A DNA stretch of 64,000 nt, from contig NZ_JAGF01000001.1 of NCBI RefSeq assembly GCF_000526515.1, positions 434,001 through 498,000 of the forward strand, read 5' to 3'. The notes under the pieces were generated by a model that saw nothing but the letters and a program-made list of their open reading frames with translations, was not told where the DNA came from and did not search any database. The number at the start of each line of letters is the position of its first letter. The first letter of the stretch is position 1. The position numbers and the translations under genes were made by a program. Below, one piece after another: positions 8,620-16,825 of this stretch. This stretch comes from Cellulomonas sp. KRMCY2 (GTDB lineage Bacteria > Actinomycetota > Actinomycetes > Actinomycetales > Cellulomonadaceae).

Positions 8620-9998
8620 GCACCGTCCTGGGCCGCGGCGCCGGGCACCGGCTGCTGCCGGAGGGCCCGGTGCCGCGTGATCGCCCGGTCGACCAGGGCG
8701 TCGCTCGCGCCGAGGTACGTCGCGGGGTCGAGCAGGTCGTCGAGCCGGTCGTCGGACAGGTCGTCCGCCGGCACCGCCGCGCGCAGCAGCTCCCGCACCT
8801 GGGCCGTGCTCGCCCCCGAGCGCAGCGCCTCGATGAGCGGCGTGCGGACGGCCGGCCATCCCCCGACGACCGCCGCGAGCCGCTCGCCCAGCAGGGCCGG
8901 GCCGGCCGCGTCCACGTGGCCACGCATGGCGGTCGCATCGACCTGGAGCCCGGCGAGCACCTCGGCGAGCTGTGCCGCGGCCGCCGGGACCCGCCCCAGC
9001 AGCCGGAGCAGCGCCGGCCACTCGGCGTGCCAGGCACCGTCCGCGCGCTCGTCGGCCGCCAGCGCCGCCGCCGTGTGCAGCTGGGCCCCGAGGTACGGGG
9101 CCTCCAGTGCGACGCTGCGCACGAGCACCGACAGCACCGGGTTGTGCTTCTGCGGCAGGGTCGAGGACGCTCCCCTGCCGTCGCTCGTCGGCTCGGCGAG
9201 CTCACCGAGCTCCGGGCGGCTGAGCAGGACCACGTCCGAGGCGATCTTCCCGAGGGTGTCGGCGGCCCGGACCAGGGCGTCCCCGAGCCGGGTGACCGGT
9301 CCCCGGTCGGTGTGCCAGGGTCGCCCGGCGGCGGCGAGCCCGAGGTCGCCGGCCAGCAGGTCGGCGGCGTGCAGCGCCCGGCCGGGGGCGAGCGCCTCCA
9401 CGGCGGCGAGCGTGCCCACCGCTCCCCCGCACTGGACCGGCAGCGCCCGGTCGACGGCGTCGAGCTCGGCGAGCACGTCGTCGACGGCACCGAGCCAGCC
9501 GGCCGCCTTGAGGCCGAACGTGGTCGGCAGGGCGCTCTGGCCCAGGGTGCGCCCGACCGCGAGGGTGCCCCGGTGCGTGTCGGCAAGACCGGCGAGCGCG
9601 TCCCCGGCGGACCGCAGGCTCCCACGCAGGCCGTTCAGCGACCGCCGCGCGAGCAGCATCAGCGCGGAGTCCAGGACGTCCTGGCTGGTCAGACCCCGGT
9701 GCACGGCCTGGGCGGCCGCCGGGGAGCGCTGGGCGACCGCTGCCCGCAGGTCGGCGAGCAGCGGCAGCACAGGGCTGCCGCCCTGCTCGCTGCGGCCGGC
9801 CACGGACGCTGCGTCGAAGGGCGTCGTCCGGCAGACCTCCTCGACCGCCTGCACCATGCCGTCGTCGACCAGCCCGAGCGTGCGCTGCACCCGCACCCAG
9901 GCTGCCTCGACGTCGAGCAGGGCGCGCAGGACGGCGGCGTCGTCGGTCGACGAGGCCGTCCGTCCCGCACCCGGCTCGAGCAGGTGGTGGTCGCTCAT
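8616..9998 (-). CDS. pcaB: 3-carboxy-cis,cis-muconate cycloisomerase
   Basis: A 460-residue member of the fumarase/aspartase superfamily that lactonises 3-carboxy-cis,cis-muconate to 4-carboxymuconolactone. It shows the N-terminal acidic helix (LLDVEAAWVRVQRTLGL), HRGLTSQDVLDSALML, the GRTLGQSALPTTFGLK segment and the superfamily signature as GASSTLPQKHNPVLS. Length fits PcaB. It overlaps pcaG upstream by four bases (ATGA) and pcaD downstream (GTGA). The C-terminal domain (about 360-450) is the smaller helical domain of this family. Confidence 0.93.
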   Translation of the reverse strand: MSDHHLLEPGAGRTASSTDDAAVLRALLDVEAAWVRVQRTLGLVDDGMVQAVEEVCRTTPFDAASVAGRSEQGGSPVLPLLADLRAAVAQRSPAAAQAVHRGLTSQDVLDSALMLLARRSLNGLRGSLRSAGDALAGLADTHRGTLAVGRTLGQSALPTTFGLKAAGWLGAVDDVLAELDAVDRALPVQCGGAVGTLAAVEALAPGRALHAADLLAGDLGLAAAGRPWHTDRGPVTRLGDALVRAADTLGKIASDVVLLSRPELGELAEPTSDGRGASSTLPQKHNPVLSVLVRSVALEAPYLGAQLHTAAALAADERADGAWHAEWPALLRLLGRVPAAAAQLAEVLAGLQVDATAMRGHVDAAGPALLGERLAAVVGGWPAVRTPLIEALRSGASTAQVRELLRAAVPADDLSDDRLDDLLDPATYLGASDALVDRAITRHRALRQQPVPGAAAQDGA

Positions 9999-10591
9999 CG
10001 GTCCGCACCGTCCCGGTCGAAGGTCAGGAAGACCGTCTCGTCCTCGCCCTGCAGCCGGATGTCGAAGCGCAGGCCCCCGTCGGCCTCACGGACGGCGACG
10101 AGCGTGCGCCGCCGGTCCGGGTCGAGCGAGGTGAGCAGCGGGTCGGCCGCAACGGCCGCTTCGGGCAGGTACGCCCGGGTGAACAGCCGGTCCAGCAGCC
10201 CACGGGCGTGCACGCACACGGAGACGAACGCTGCGGCGCCGTCGACGGTCGCTCCCGGCTCGACGGTGGTGAACCGGTAGTGGCCCGCATCGTCCGTCGC
10301 AGACCGGCCCCAGCCGGTGAAGACGTGCGGGTCCCGCGCCAGCGAGCCCGGCTGCCTGCTGACCTGCCCGTGCTCGTCCGCCTGCCAGATCTCGATCATC
10401 GCGTCGACCACGGGACGGCCTGCGCCGTCGGTCACGGTGCCGTGCAGGCGCACGGCGGCCGGGTGGCCGGCCGGGACGAGGTCCTGCCCACCCCGGTAGG
10501 GAAGGGCGAAGTGGAAGAACGGCCCGACCGTCTGGCCGGGGGTGGGCTCGAGGCCGCCCGCGACACGCTCGGGCACGACGTCCTCAGGCAT
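9995..10591 (-). CDS. pcaG: Protocatechuate 3,4-dioxygenase alpha subunit
   Basis: A 198-residue intradiol dioxygenase subunit. It starts with the typical TPGQTVGPFFHFALPY segment and continues with VDAMIEIWQAD, FTGWGRSATDDAGHYRFTT and VSVCVHARGLLDRLFTRAYLP, where the beta subunit would carry iron ligands; as in other PcaG proteins the ligand tyrosines are missing. It pairs with PcaH to cleave protocatechuate between the two hydroxylated carbons. Its start lies inside the pcaH end (8-base overlap) and its stop overlaps pcaB. Confidence 0.94.
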   Translation of the reverse strand: MPEDVVPERVAGGLEPTPGQTVGPFFHFALPYRGGQDLVPAGHPAAVRLHGTVTDGAGRPVVDAMIEIWQADEHGQVSRQPGSLARDPHVFTGWGRSATDDAGHYRFTTVEPGATVDGAAAFVSVCVHARGLLDRLFTRAYLPEAAVAADPLLTSLDPDRRRTLVAVREADGGLRFDIRLQGEDETVFLTFDRDGADR

Positions 10592-11423
10592 GGTCGCCGT
10601 CCTGCTCCGGCTCGGTCCAGGTGGCGTGCGAGCCGGTCAGCACGATGTCCCAGGTGTAGCCGAGCAGCCACTCGTGCTCGGAGGTGTCGTGGTCGTACCG
10701 CGCGACGAGCCGGTCCCGGGCGCTCTGGTCGGTGATCGACTGGTAGATCGGGTCGAGCGCGAAGAGCGGGTCGCCGGGGAAGTACATCTGGGTGACCAGC
10801 CGCTGGGTGAACGCGTCGCCGAAGACCGAGAAGTGCACGTGGGCAGGACGCCAAGCGTTGCGGTGGTTGCGCCACGGGTAGGGGCCCGGCTTGATCGAGA
10901 CGAAGGAGTAGCCGCCGTCGTCGTCGGTCAGGGTCCGGCCGACCCCGGTGAAGTGGGGGTCGATCGGTGCGGGGTGCTGGTCGCGCTTGTGGATGTAGCG
11001 GCCCCCGGCGTTGGCCTGCCAGATCTCCACCAGCTGGCGTCGCACCGGGCGGCCCTCGCCGTCCAGCACCCTGCCGCTGATCCGGATCCGCTCGCCGATC
11101 GGCTCGCCGCCGCGCTGGATGGTCAGGTCGGCCTCGAGCGGGTCGACGTCCTGGTGGCCGAACACCGGCGAGAGGAGCTCGATCTCCTCGGGGTCGGCGT
11201 GGTGCAGGTCCTTGGTGGGGTGGCGCAGGATGGTGCTGCGGTAGGGGGGGAAGTCCAGGCGCGGCTGGACCTGCGCACTGGTCCGTGCGTCAGCCGCGTG
11301 CAGGGCGGCGATCTCCGCGCTGATCACCGACTGCGGGACCAGGCTCGTCGGTGCGGGCGCTCGCCGCGCGACCGGCGTCGGCTCGGCCGCTGCGTCCGGA
11401 CGCGTCGCGGTGCTGTCGGTCAC
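10584..11423 (-). CDS. pcaH: Protocatechuate 3,4-dioxygenase beta subunit
   Basis: A 279-residue catalytic subunit. The four non-haem Fe(III) ligands are visible at the expected spacing: Tyr143 in GGRYIHKR, Tyr182 in KPGPYPWR, and His195/His197 in RPAHVHFSV. The N-terminal extension includes PPYRSTILRHPTKDL, typical of PcaH. The GTG at 11423 is preferred because a GAGGTGGG ribosome site lies six bases before it; a GTG at 11432 would fall within that site. The gene begins 10 bases after the aldehyde dehydrogenase, so ring cleavage is expressed with it. Confidence 0.95.
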   Translation of the reverse strand: MTDSTATRPDAAAEPTPVARRAPAPTSLVPQSVISAEIAALHAADARTSAQVQPRLDFPPYRSTILRHPTKDLHHADPEEIELLSPVFGHQDVDPLEADLTIQRGGEPIGERIRISGRVLDGEGRPVRRQLVEIWQANAGGRYIHKRDQHPAPIDPHFTGVGRTLTDDDGGYSFVSIKPGPYPWRNHRNAWRPAHVHFSVFGDAFTQRLVTQMYFPGDPLFALDPIYQSITDQSARDRLVARYDHDTSEHEWLLGYTWDIVLTGSHATWTEPEQDGDHA

Positions 11424-11433
11424 GGTGCCCACC

Positions 11434-12891
11434 TCACATCGGGTAGGACGGCAGGTGACCCCTGACGGTCACCCACTGGGTGTCGGTGAAGGCGTCCAGG
11501 TTGGCCCGCGCGCCGCCGACGCGCGACCCCGTCCCCGAGTCCAGCACCCCGCCGAACGGGACGTTGGCCTCGTCGTTGATCGTCTGGTCGTTGATGTGCA
11601 CGAGTCCGGTGGGGATCCGCTCGGCGATCTCCATGGCCCGCATCACGTCGTTCGTGAGGATGCCGAGGGACAGACCGTACGGGGACTCCGACGCCAGGCG
11701 GACGGCGTCGTCGACGGTGTCGAACCGGGTCACCGGGGCGACCGGGCCGAACACCTCCTCGGCGTAGGCCGGGCTCGACGTCGGGACGTCCGCGAGCACC
11801 GTGGGACGGTAGAAGAGGTCCTGGTAGGTCCCGCCGGCCGCGAGCCGCGCGCCCGCGGCGACGGTCCCGGTGACCATCGCGTGGATCTTGTCCCGCTGAC
11901 CGGCATCGATCACCGGACCCAGCGCCACCTGCCCGCCGGACGGGTCGCCGACGGGCAGGGCGTCGGCTCTCGCCGCGAGCGCCTCGATGTAGGCGTCGGC
12001 GACCCCGCTCTGCACCAGGTGACGCCCCGAGGCCATGCAGACCTGCCCCTGGTGGCAGAAGGATCCCCAGGCGCCGACCGACGACGCGGCGTCCACGTCG
12101 ACGTCGTCCAGCACCAGGAGCGCCGAGTTGCCACCGAGCTCGAGATGCACCCGCTTGAGGTGCTGTGCACCGAGCATCCCGACCGCGCGCCCCGCCCTGG
12201 TCGAGCCGGTGAAGGCGATCACCCGCACGGCCCGCTCGATCACGAGGGCCTCGCCCACGTCCGCGCCCCCGGGCAGGACGTGCAGCAGTCCGTCCGGCAG
12301 CCCTGCCTCGGCGAAGATCCTCGCGAGCAGCACACCGCCGCTGACGGCCGTCCGCGGGTCGGGCTTGAGGAGCACGGCGTTGCCGAGCACCAGGGCGGGC
12401 GCCACGGCGCGGATCGCCAGGATGGTCGGCACGTTGAACGGTGCGATCACCCCGACCACGCCGACCGGGACCCGCCGCGAGAGGCTCAGCCGCGGCTCGG
12501 TCGAGCGCAGCAGCTCGCCATAGGGTGCCGACGCCAGCGCGGCGGCCTCGAAGCACTCCTGCGCGGACGTGCCGACCTGGAAGCCGGCGAAACCGGGGAC
12601 CGCACCTGTCTCGCGCACGAGCCAGCCGGAGATCTCCTCGGCGTTCGCCTCCCACAGGTCGCCGGCCCGGCGCAGCACGGCGGCGCGCTCGGTGTGCGGT
12701 CGGGCTGCCCACACCCGCTGGGCCGCCTGCGCGCGGGCCGCCGCGGTCGCGACGTCCTGGGGCGCCGCCAGCCCGCCGACGGCCAGCTCCTCACCGGTGG
12801 ACGGCGAGACGACGGAGTAGGTCCCGCCGGAGCCCGCCCGCCAGCCCCCGCTGTGGATCTTCCCGTGCCAGACGGGATCGGTGAGAAGCAT
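11434..12891 (-). CDS. Aromatic aldehyde dehydrogenase (benzaldehyde/vanillin type)
   Basis: A 485-residue NAD(P)-dependent aldehyde dehydrogenase. Key residues: oxyanion Asn in IAPFNVPTI, cofactor loop FTGSTRAGRAV, general-base Glu in HLELGGNSALLV and the nucleophilic Cys in HQGQVCMASGRH. The sequence style (ANLDAFTDTQWVTV ending) is that of benzaldehyde/vanillin/salicylaldehyde dehydrogenases. The ATG at 12891 has a near-perfect AGGAGG site. It sits between the IclR regulator and pcaHG, so it probably oxidises the aldehyde released by the divergently encoded benzoylformate-decarboxylase-like enzyme, delivering a benzoate that ends as protocatechuate. The exact aldehyde is not determined. 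Confidence 0.88.
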   Translation of the reverse strand: MLLTDPVWHGKIHSGGWRAGSGGTYSVVSPSTGEELAVGGLAAPQDVATAAARAQAAQRVWAARPHTERAAVLRRAGDLWEANAEEISGWLVRETGAVPGFAGFQVGTSAQECFEAAALASAPYGELLRSTEPRLSLSRRVPVGVVGVIAPFNVPTILAIRAVAPALVLGNAVLLKPDPRTAVSGGVLLARIFAEAGLPDGLLHVLPGGADVGEALVIERAVRVIAFTGSTRAGRAVGMLGAQHLKRVHLELGGNSALLVLDDVDVDAASSVGAWGSFCHQGQVCMASGRHLVQSGVADAYIEALAARADALPVGDPSGGQVALGPVIDAGQRDKIHAMVTGTVAAGARLAAGGTYQDLFYRPTVLADVPTSSPAYAEEVFGPVAPVTRFDTVDDAVRLASESPYGLSLGILTNDVMRAMEIAERIPTGLVHINDQTINDEANVPFGGVLDSGTGSRVGGARANLDAFTDTQWVTVRGHLPSYPM

Positions 12892-12935
12892 CGTTGCCTC
12901 CTGGTGCGCAATGACGTGCTGGGTGACGTGCAGGG

Positions 12936-13736
12936 TCAGCGGGACACGGCCTGTCGGCCCGCGGTGCCGCGCAGGTCCTCTTCGACCCGGCCGGCGGCCT
13001 CGAGCAGCGGGGGGAGCAGCTCCTTGCGGATCGCCTCGGAGCTGCCCCGGCTCGAGTGGGCCGAGACGTTCATCGCCCCGACGACGGCGCCGCCTGCGTC
13101 GTGCAGCGGGACGGCGAGCGAGCGCAGGCCCTCCTCGAGCTCCTGGTCGACGAGGGCGTAGCCGCGGGCCGCGATGCGGGTCAGGGCCGTCCTGAGCTTG
13201 TCCGGGTCGACGATCGTGCGCGGGGTGATCGGGCGCAGCTCGATGCGCTCCAGGTACGCGTCGAGCCAGTCGGCCGGCTGGGCCGCGAGCAGCACCCGGC
13301 CCATGGACGTCGCGTAGGCCGGGAAGCGGGTGCCGACGCTGATCGCGACGGTCATGATCCGGTGGGTGGGGACGCGGGCGACGTAGACCACCTCGTCGCC
13401 GTCGAGCACCGAGATCGAGCAGGACTCGCTGACCTGGGCCACGAGCTTCTCCATGTGCGGCAGCGCGACCTCGGGCAGCGACAGGCTGGACAGGTAGGCG
13501 TACCCGAGCTCGAGCACCCGGGGCCGGAGCGCGAACAGCCGCCCGTCGGTGCGCATGTAGCCGAGCTCGACCAGCGTGATCAGGAACCTGCGGGCCGCCG
13601 CCCTGGTCAGCCCGGTGCTCCTCGCGACGTCGCTCAGGGTCATCTGCGGGTGCTCGGCGTCGAAGGCGCGGATGACCGCCAGCCCCCGCTCGAGGGACTG
13701 GACGAAGCCGAGGGTCCGGTCGGCCAGCTCGCTCAC
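12936..13736 (-). CDS. pcaR: IclR-family regulator of the protocatechuate genes (PcaR/PcaU type)
   Basis: A 266-residue IclR regulator. The N-terminal winged helix (about 10-75) contains SLERGLAVIRAF and LSDVARSTGLTRAAARRFL. The C-terminal effector domain shows CSISVLDGDEVVYVARVP, FPAYATSMGRVLLA and the ALVDQELEEGLRSLAVP segment. These motifs are characteristic of the PcaR/PcaU/PobR branch. The GTG at 13736 follows AGGAGG. It is the first gene of the catabolic transcript, 44 bases ahead of the aldehyde dehydrogenase, and is divergent from the ThDP enzyme gene. The effector is probably an aromatic acid such as protocatechuate or 3-oxoadipate (family knowledge). Confidence 0.92.
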   Translation of the reverse strand: MSELADRTLGFVQSLERGLAVIRAFDAEHPQMTLSDVARSTGLTRAAARRFLITLVELGYMRTDGRLFALRPRVLELGYAYLSSLSLPEVALPHMEKLVAQVSESCSISVLDGDEVVYVARVPTHRIMTVAISVGTRFPAYATSMGRVLLAAQPADWLDAYLERIELRPITPRTIVDPDKLRTALTRIAARGYALVDQELEEGLRSLAVPLHDAGGAVVGAMNVSAHSSRGSSEAIRKELLPPLLEAAGRVEEDLRGTAGRQAVSR

Positions 13737-13860
13737 GGGTCCTCCTGGGTCGTGTCGATCGCCACGGTGGCGGTCCGATCCGCTCGTGCCGGGCCGGCCC
13801 TCCGGGGGCCCGCCGGTGCCTCACCGAGCGTTCGCGATACGTACATCCATGCTCAGGGCG

Positions 13861-13890
13861 AACATAGCCTCCTGGATCCAACGTCGTCAA
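13861..13890 (-). promoter_or_regulatory. Promoter of the pcaR-pca operon
   Basis: On the minus strand TTGACG (13890-13885) and TATGTT (13866-13861) are separated by 18 bases. The divergent promoter at 13940 has the same two hexamers at the same spacing. A GTTCGC half-site (13863-13858) overlaps the -10 and its inverse (GCGAAC on this strand) lies at 13835-13830, as expected for regulator binding. Confidence 0.5.
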
Positions 13891-13939
13891 CGATGCCGTA
13901 GAGGACCCGTCCCAGCGAGATCGGGCCCGCGACCGACCC

Positions 13940-13969
13940 TTGACGAGCACGGCGTGACGGGAATATGTT
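13940..13969 (+). promoter_or_regulatory. Promoter of the benzoylformate-decarboxylase-like operon
   Basis: TTGACG at 13940-13945 and TATGTT at 13964-13969 with an 18-base spacer, identical in hexamers and spacing to the divergent pcaR promoter. Transcription would begin near 13976, leaving a leader of about 107 bases before the GTG at 14083. Confidence 0.5.
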
Positions 13970-14000
13970 CCCTTACAGAACACATGTTCGCACAGCGAAC
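13966..14000 (+). promoter_or_regulatory. Candidate IclR (PcaR) operator cluster
   Basis: Two inverted repeats built from GTTC/GAAC half-sites lie side by side: TGTTC-N7-GAACA at 13966-13982, overlapping the -10 box, and GTTCGC-ACA-GCGAAC at 13986-14000. The same GTTCGC half-site appears at the -10 of the divergent pcaR promoter. The position suggests the adjacent IclR protein controls both directions. Confidence 0.45.
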
Positions 14001-14082
14001 GCACGACGACGGCGTCGGCGATCCCTCGGATCCGCACCTCCCCGTCGCACACGGACGCAGGCAGGATGAGAGGAGGTCGTCA

Positions 14083-15681
14083 GTGACCACCGTGCGCGAG
14101 GCGACCTTCACCGTCATGCGGGAGCTCGGCATGACCCGGGTGTTCGCCAACCCCGGCTCCACCGAGGTGGCCTTCCTGACCGACCTGCCCGACGACCTCG
14201 AGTTCGTGCTCGCCCTGCACGAGGGCTCGGTCGTGGGTATGGCCACCGGCCACGCGATCGCCACCAGCCGTCCCGCGCTGGTCGTGCTGCACACCACGGC
14301 GGGGCTCGGCAACGCCGTCGGCGCCCTGGCGACCGCGCGGGTCAACCGGGCTCCCCTGGTGGTCGTGGTCGGCCAGCAGGACCGCCGCCACCTCGCGCTC
14401 GAGCCCTTCCTCGCCGGCCACCTCGACCGCCTCGCCGAGCCGTACCCGGTCTGGGTGGACCAGCCGGCCCTCGCGCAGGACGTGCCGGCCGCGGTGCGTC
14501 GCGCCTGGCACGAGGCCCAGCACGCCGCCGGCCCCGCGGTGGTCGTGGTGCCGATGGACGACTGGTCGGCGCAGACCGACCCGTCGCTCGGCCTCGGCGC
14601 GCCGCGGGTCGTGGTGCTCGGGCCACGCGTCTCACACCCCGGCGCGACGGACGTGGCCGCCAGGCTCGACGCCGCCGGCGCGCCCGTCCTGGTCGTCGGC
14701 GCCGGCGCGGACGACCCTGCGTGCTGGGCGGCGCTGGTCACCCTGGCCGAGCGACTCGGCTGCCCGGTGTGGCAGGAGTCGTTCGGCGCTCGCGCCGGAT
14801 TCCCCCAGGACCACCCCCAGTTCGCCGGGCACCTGCCGGCGGCCCGCTCCCGGCTGCGTGCCGCGCTCGCCGGTCACGACCTCGCCCTCGTCGTCGGGAC
14901 CGGCGCCTTCCGCCAGTACCCCTTCGAGGACGGCCCGCTGACCCCCGAGGGCATGACGGTCGTGGTGGTCTCCGCCCACGCCGACGACCTGCACCACAGT
15001 GCTGCCGACCTCGCGGTGCTCGCTGCGCCCGCCGAGCTGTGCCGTGAGGTCTCCGGCCTGGTCGCCGAGCGTCAGGACCGGTTCCGTGCCCCCGCCGTCG
15101 TGCCGGTCGCGCCACCGGCTCCGGGTGCACCGCTGCGTGCGGAGCACGTCTTCGCCCTCCTGGCCGATGCGCTGCCGGCAGACACGGTGCTCGTCGAGGA
15201 GACACCGTCGAGCCGTCCGGACCTGCATCGCCTGCTCCCGGCCAGGGCACCGGGCGGCTTCGTCAGCGCGGCGATGGGCGGCCTCGGCTTCGGCCTGCCC
15301 GCGGCGGTCGGGCTGCGGATGGGCGCCCCCTCCCGACCCGTCGTGGCGGTGCTCGGCGACGGCTCGACCCTGTACGCGATCCAGGGCCTGTGGAGCGCGG
15401 CGCACTACGGCATCGGCCTGCTGGCCGTCGTCCTGTCCAACGGACGCTACGCGATCATGGACCGGCTCGCCGAGCAGCGCGGCGGAGTGCCGCCGTGGCC
15501 GGCGTTCGACGAGGTCGACGTGTGCGGACTGTCCCTCGCCCTCGGCTGCCCGGCCGAGCGGGTCGAGACCTACGACGAGCTGGCCCGTGCCCTCGCCGTC
15601 CTCGTGCCGGGTCTCGCCGACCGCCGCACGCCCCACCTGCTGGACGTGACAGTCGTCCCCGACCCCCACGTCGCACCGTGA
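14083..15681 (+). CDS. mdlC: Benzoylformate-decarboxylase-like ThDP enzyme
   Basis: A 532-residue thiamine-diphosphate enzyme. The N-terminal domain keeps the benzoylformate decarboxylase residues by position: Ser26 in ANPGSTEV, Glu47 in HEGS and His70 in VLHTTAG. The C-terminal ThDP domain has LGDGSTLYAIQGLW followed by the asparagine in VLSNGRYAIMD. At the place of the second catalytic histidine (His281 of the Pseudomonas enzyme, FRYHQY) it reads FRQYPF, so that histidine is absent. The GTG at 14083 follows AGGAGGT with a 5-base gap. It probably decarboxylates an aromatic 2-oxo acid to an aldehyde, but substrate and activity are uncertain. Confidence 0.8.
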   Translation: MTTVREATFTVMRELGMTRVFANPGSTEVAFLTDLPDDLEFVLALHEGSVVGMATGHAIATSRPALVVLHTTAGLGNAVGALATARVNRAPLVVVVGQQDRRHLALEPFLAGHLDRLAEPYPVWVDQPALAQDVPAAVRRAWHEAQHAAGPAVVVVPMDDWSAQTDPSLGLGAPRVVVLGPRVSHPGATDVAARLDAAGAPVLVVGAGADDPACWAALVTLAERLGCPVWQESFGARAGFPQDHPQFAGHLPAARSRLRAALAGHDLALVVGTGAFRQYPFEDGPLTPEGMTVVVVSAHADDLHHSAADLAVLAAPAELCREVSGLVAERQDRFRAPAVVPVAPPAPGAPLRAEHVFALLADALPADTVLVEETPSSRPDLHRLLPARAPGGFVSAAMGGLGFGLPAAVGLRMGAPSRPVVAVLGDGSTLYAIQGLWSAAHYGIGLLAVVLSNGRYAIMDRLAEQRGGVPPWPAFDEVDVCGLSLALGCPAERVETYDELARALAVLVPGLADRRTPHLLDVTVVPDPHVAP

Positions 15682-15706
15682 CGCGCAGCACAAGGAGAAG
15701 ACGAGC

Positions 15707-16759
15707 ATGTCGCAACCCCTGAGCCTCCAGTCGACCGGGAGCGAGCGGCGCCTTCCCGACCGCCAGCCCACCGTCGTCTCCACGGCGTGGTACCGGCGCC
15801 TGGTGCGCGACGAGACCGGCGTCACCGCGATCCTCGTGGTGCTCGTCCTCGGGGTGGGCCTGCTCCACCCGCAGTTCCTCGGCACGGACAACCTGCTCTC
15901 CACCGCCAGGAGCGCCGTCTTCGTCGGGCTGCTGGCCGCCGGGATGGTCTTCGCCCTCGCGATGCGCGAGGTCGACCTGTCGGTCGGCGGGAACTTCGCG
16001 CTGACCGTCGTCGCCGGCGCGATGCTCATGCGGGCCGGGCTGAACCCCTGGCTCGCCCTGCCGGTGATGCTGGTGCTCTCGACCCTGCTCGGCGTCGCCA
16101 ACGGGGTGATCACCACCTACGCGCGGATCCCGTCGTTCATCGTCACGCTCGCGACGGCACTGCTGTACCGCGGGATCGCGCTGGCGCTCGCCGACGGCAA
16201 GCAGATCTTCGAGCTGCCTCAGGACAGCTCGTACTTCACCTGGTTCGGCGGCAGGACGCTCGGCGTGCCGACGTCGCTCTGGGTCGTCGGGCTCTGCGTG
16301 ACGGCGCTCACCGTCGTGTTCACCCGCACCCGGTTCGGCGCGCAGGTGCGGGCCATCGGCTCCAACCCGGACGCGGCGGCGTTCACCGGGCTGCCCGTCA
16401 ACCGGGTGCGCATCGGGGCGCTCGGCCTGTCCGGCCTGATGGCCGGCGTCGCCGGAGCGACCGCCCTGGCCTTCTTCATGTCCGGCGACCCGACCCTCGG
16501 TCAGGGCTTCGAGCTGACCGCGATCGCCGCGGCGATCATCGGCGGCACACCGCTGGCCGGCGGTCGGGGCTCGGTCCCCGGTGCCCTCGTCGGGGCCCTG
16601 ATCCTCGCCGTCGTCACCTCGGCGCTCGTGTTCTTCCGCATCCCCATCAACTGGACCAGCTTCGCCACCGGCGGGGTGATCCTCTTCGCCGTCGCAGCCG
16701 ACGCAGGGCTGCGGCGCTACCGGGCAGCCCAACAGGCACGAGCCCCACGCGGCGCCTGA
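15707..16759 (+). CDS. CUT2-type ABC transporter permease
   Basis: A 350-residue membrane protein of the RbsC/AraH class. About nine to ten hydrophobic helices run through the chain. Family signatures are REVDLSVGGNFAL near residue 87, YRGIALAL, the cytoplasmic loop RAIGSNPDAAAFTGLPVNRVR and AAIIGGTPLAGGRGSVPGALVGAL near the end. A single permease gene implies a homodimer. It lies 25 bases after the ThDP enzyme and before a binding protein and ATPase, so the importer was probably recruited to bring in the aromatic substrate of this operon (inference). A sugar or aromatic glycoside substrate is also possible. Confidence 0.9.
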   Translation: MSQPLSLQSTGSERRLPDRQPTVVSTAWYRRLVRDETGVTAILVVLVLGVGLLHPQFLGTDNLLSTARSAVFVGLLAAGMVFALAMREVDLSVGGNFALTVVAGAMLMRAGLNPWLALPVMLVLSTLLGVANGVITTYARIPSFIVTLATALLYRGIALALADGKQIFELPQDSSYFTWFGGRTLGVPTSLWVVGLCVTALTVVFTRTRFGAQVRAIGSNPDAAAFTGLPVNRVRIGALGLSGLMAGVAGATALAFFMSGDPTLGQGFELTAIAAAIIGGTPLAGGRGSVPGALVGALILAVVTSALVFFRIPINWTSFATGGVILFAVAADAGLRRYRAAQQARAPRGA

Positions 16760-16825
16760 GCCGCACCAGCCCCACCCCGCACCGATCCCGCACCTGCATC
16801 GTCCCCACCACCGGAGGTACCCCCC

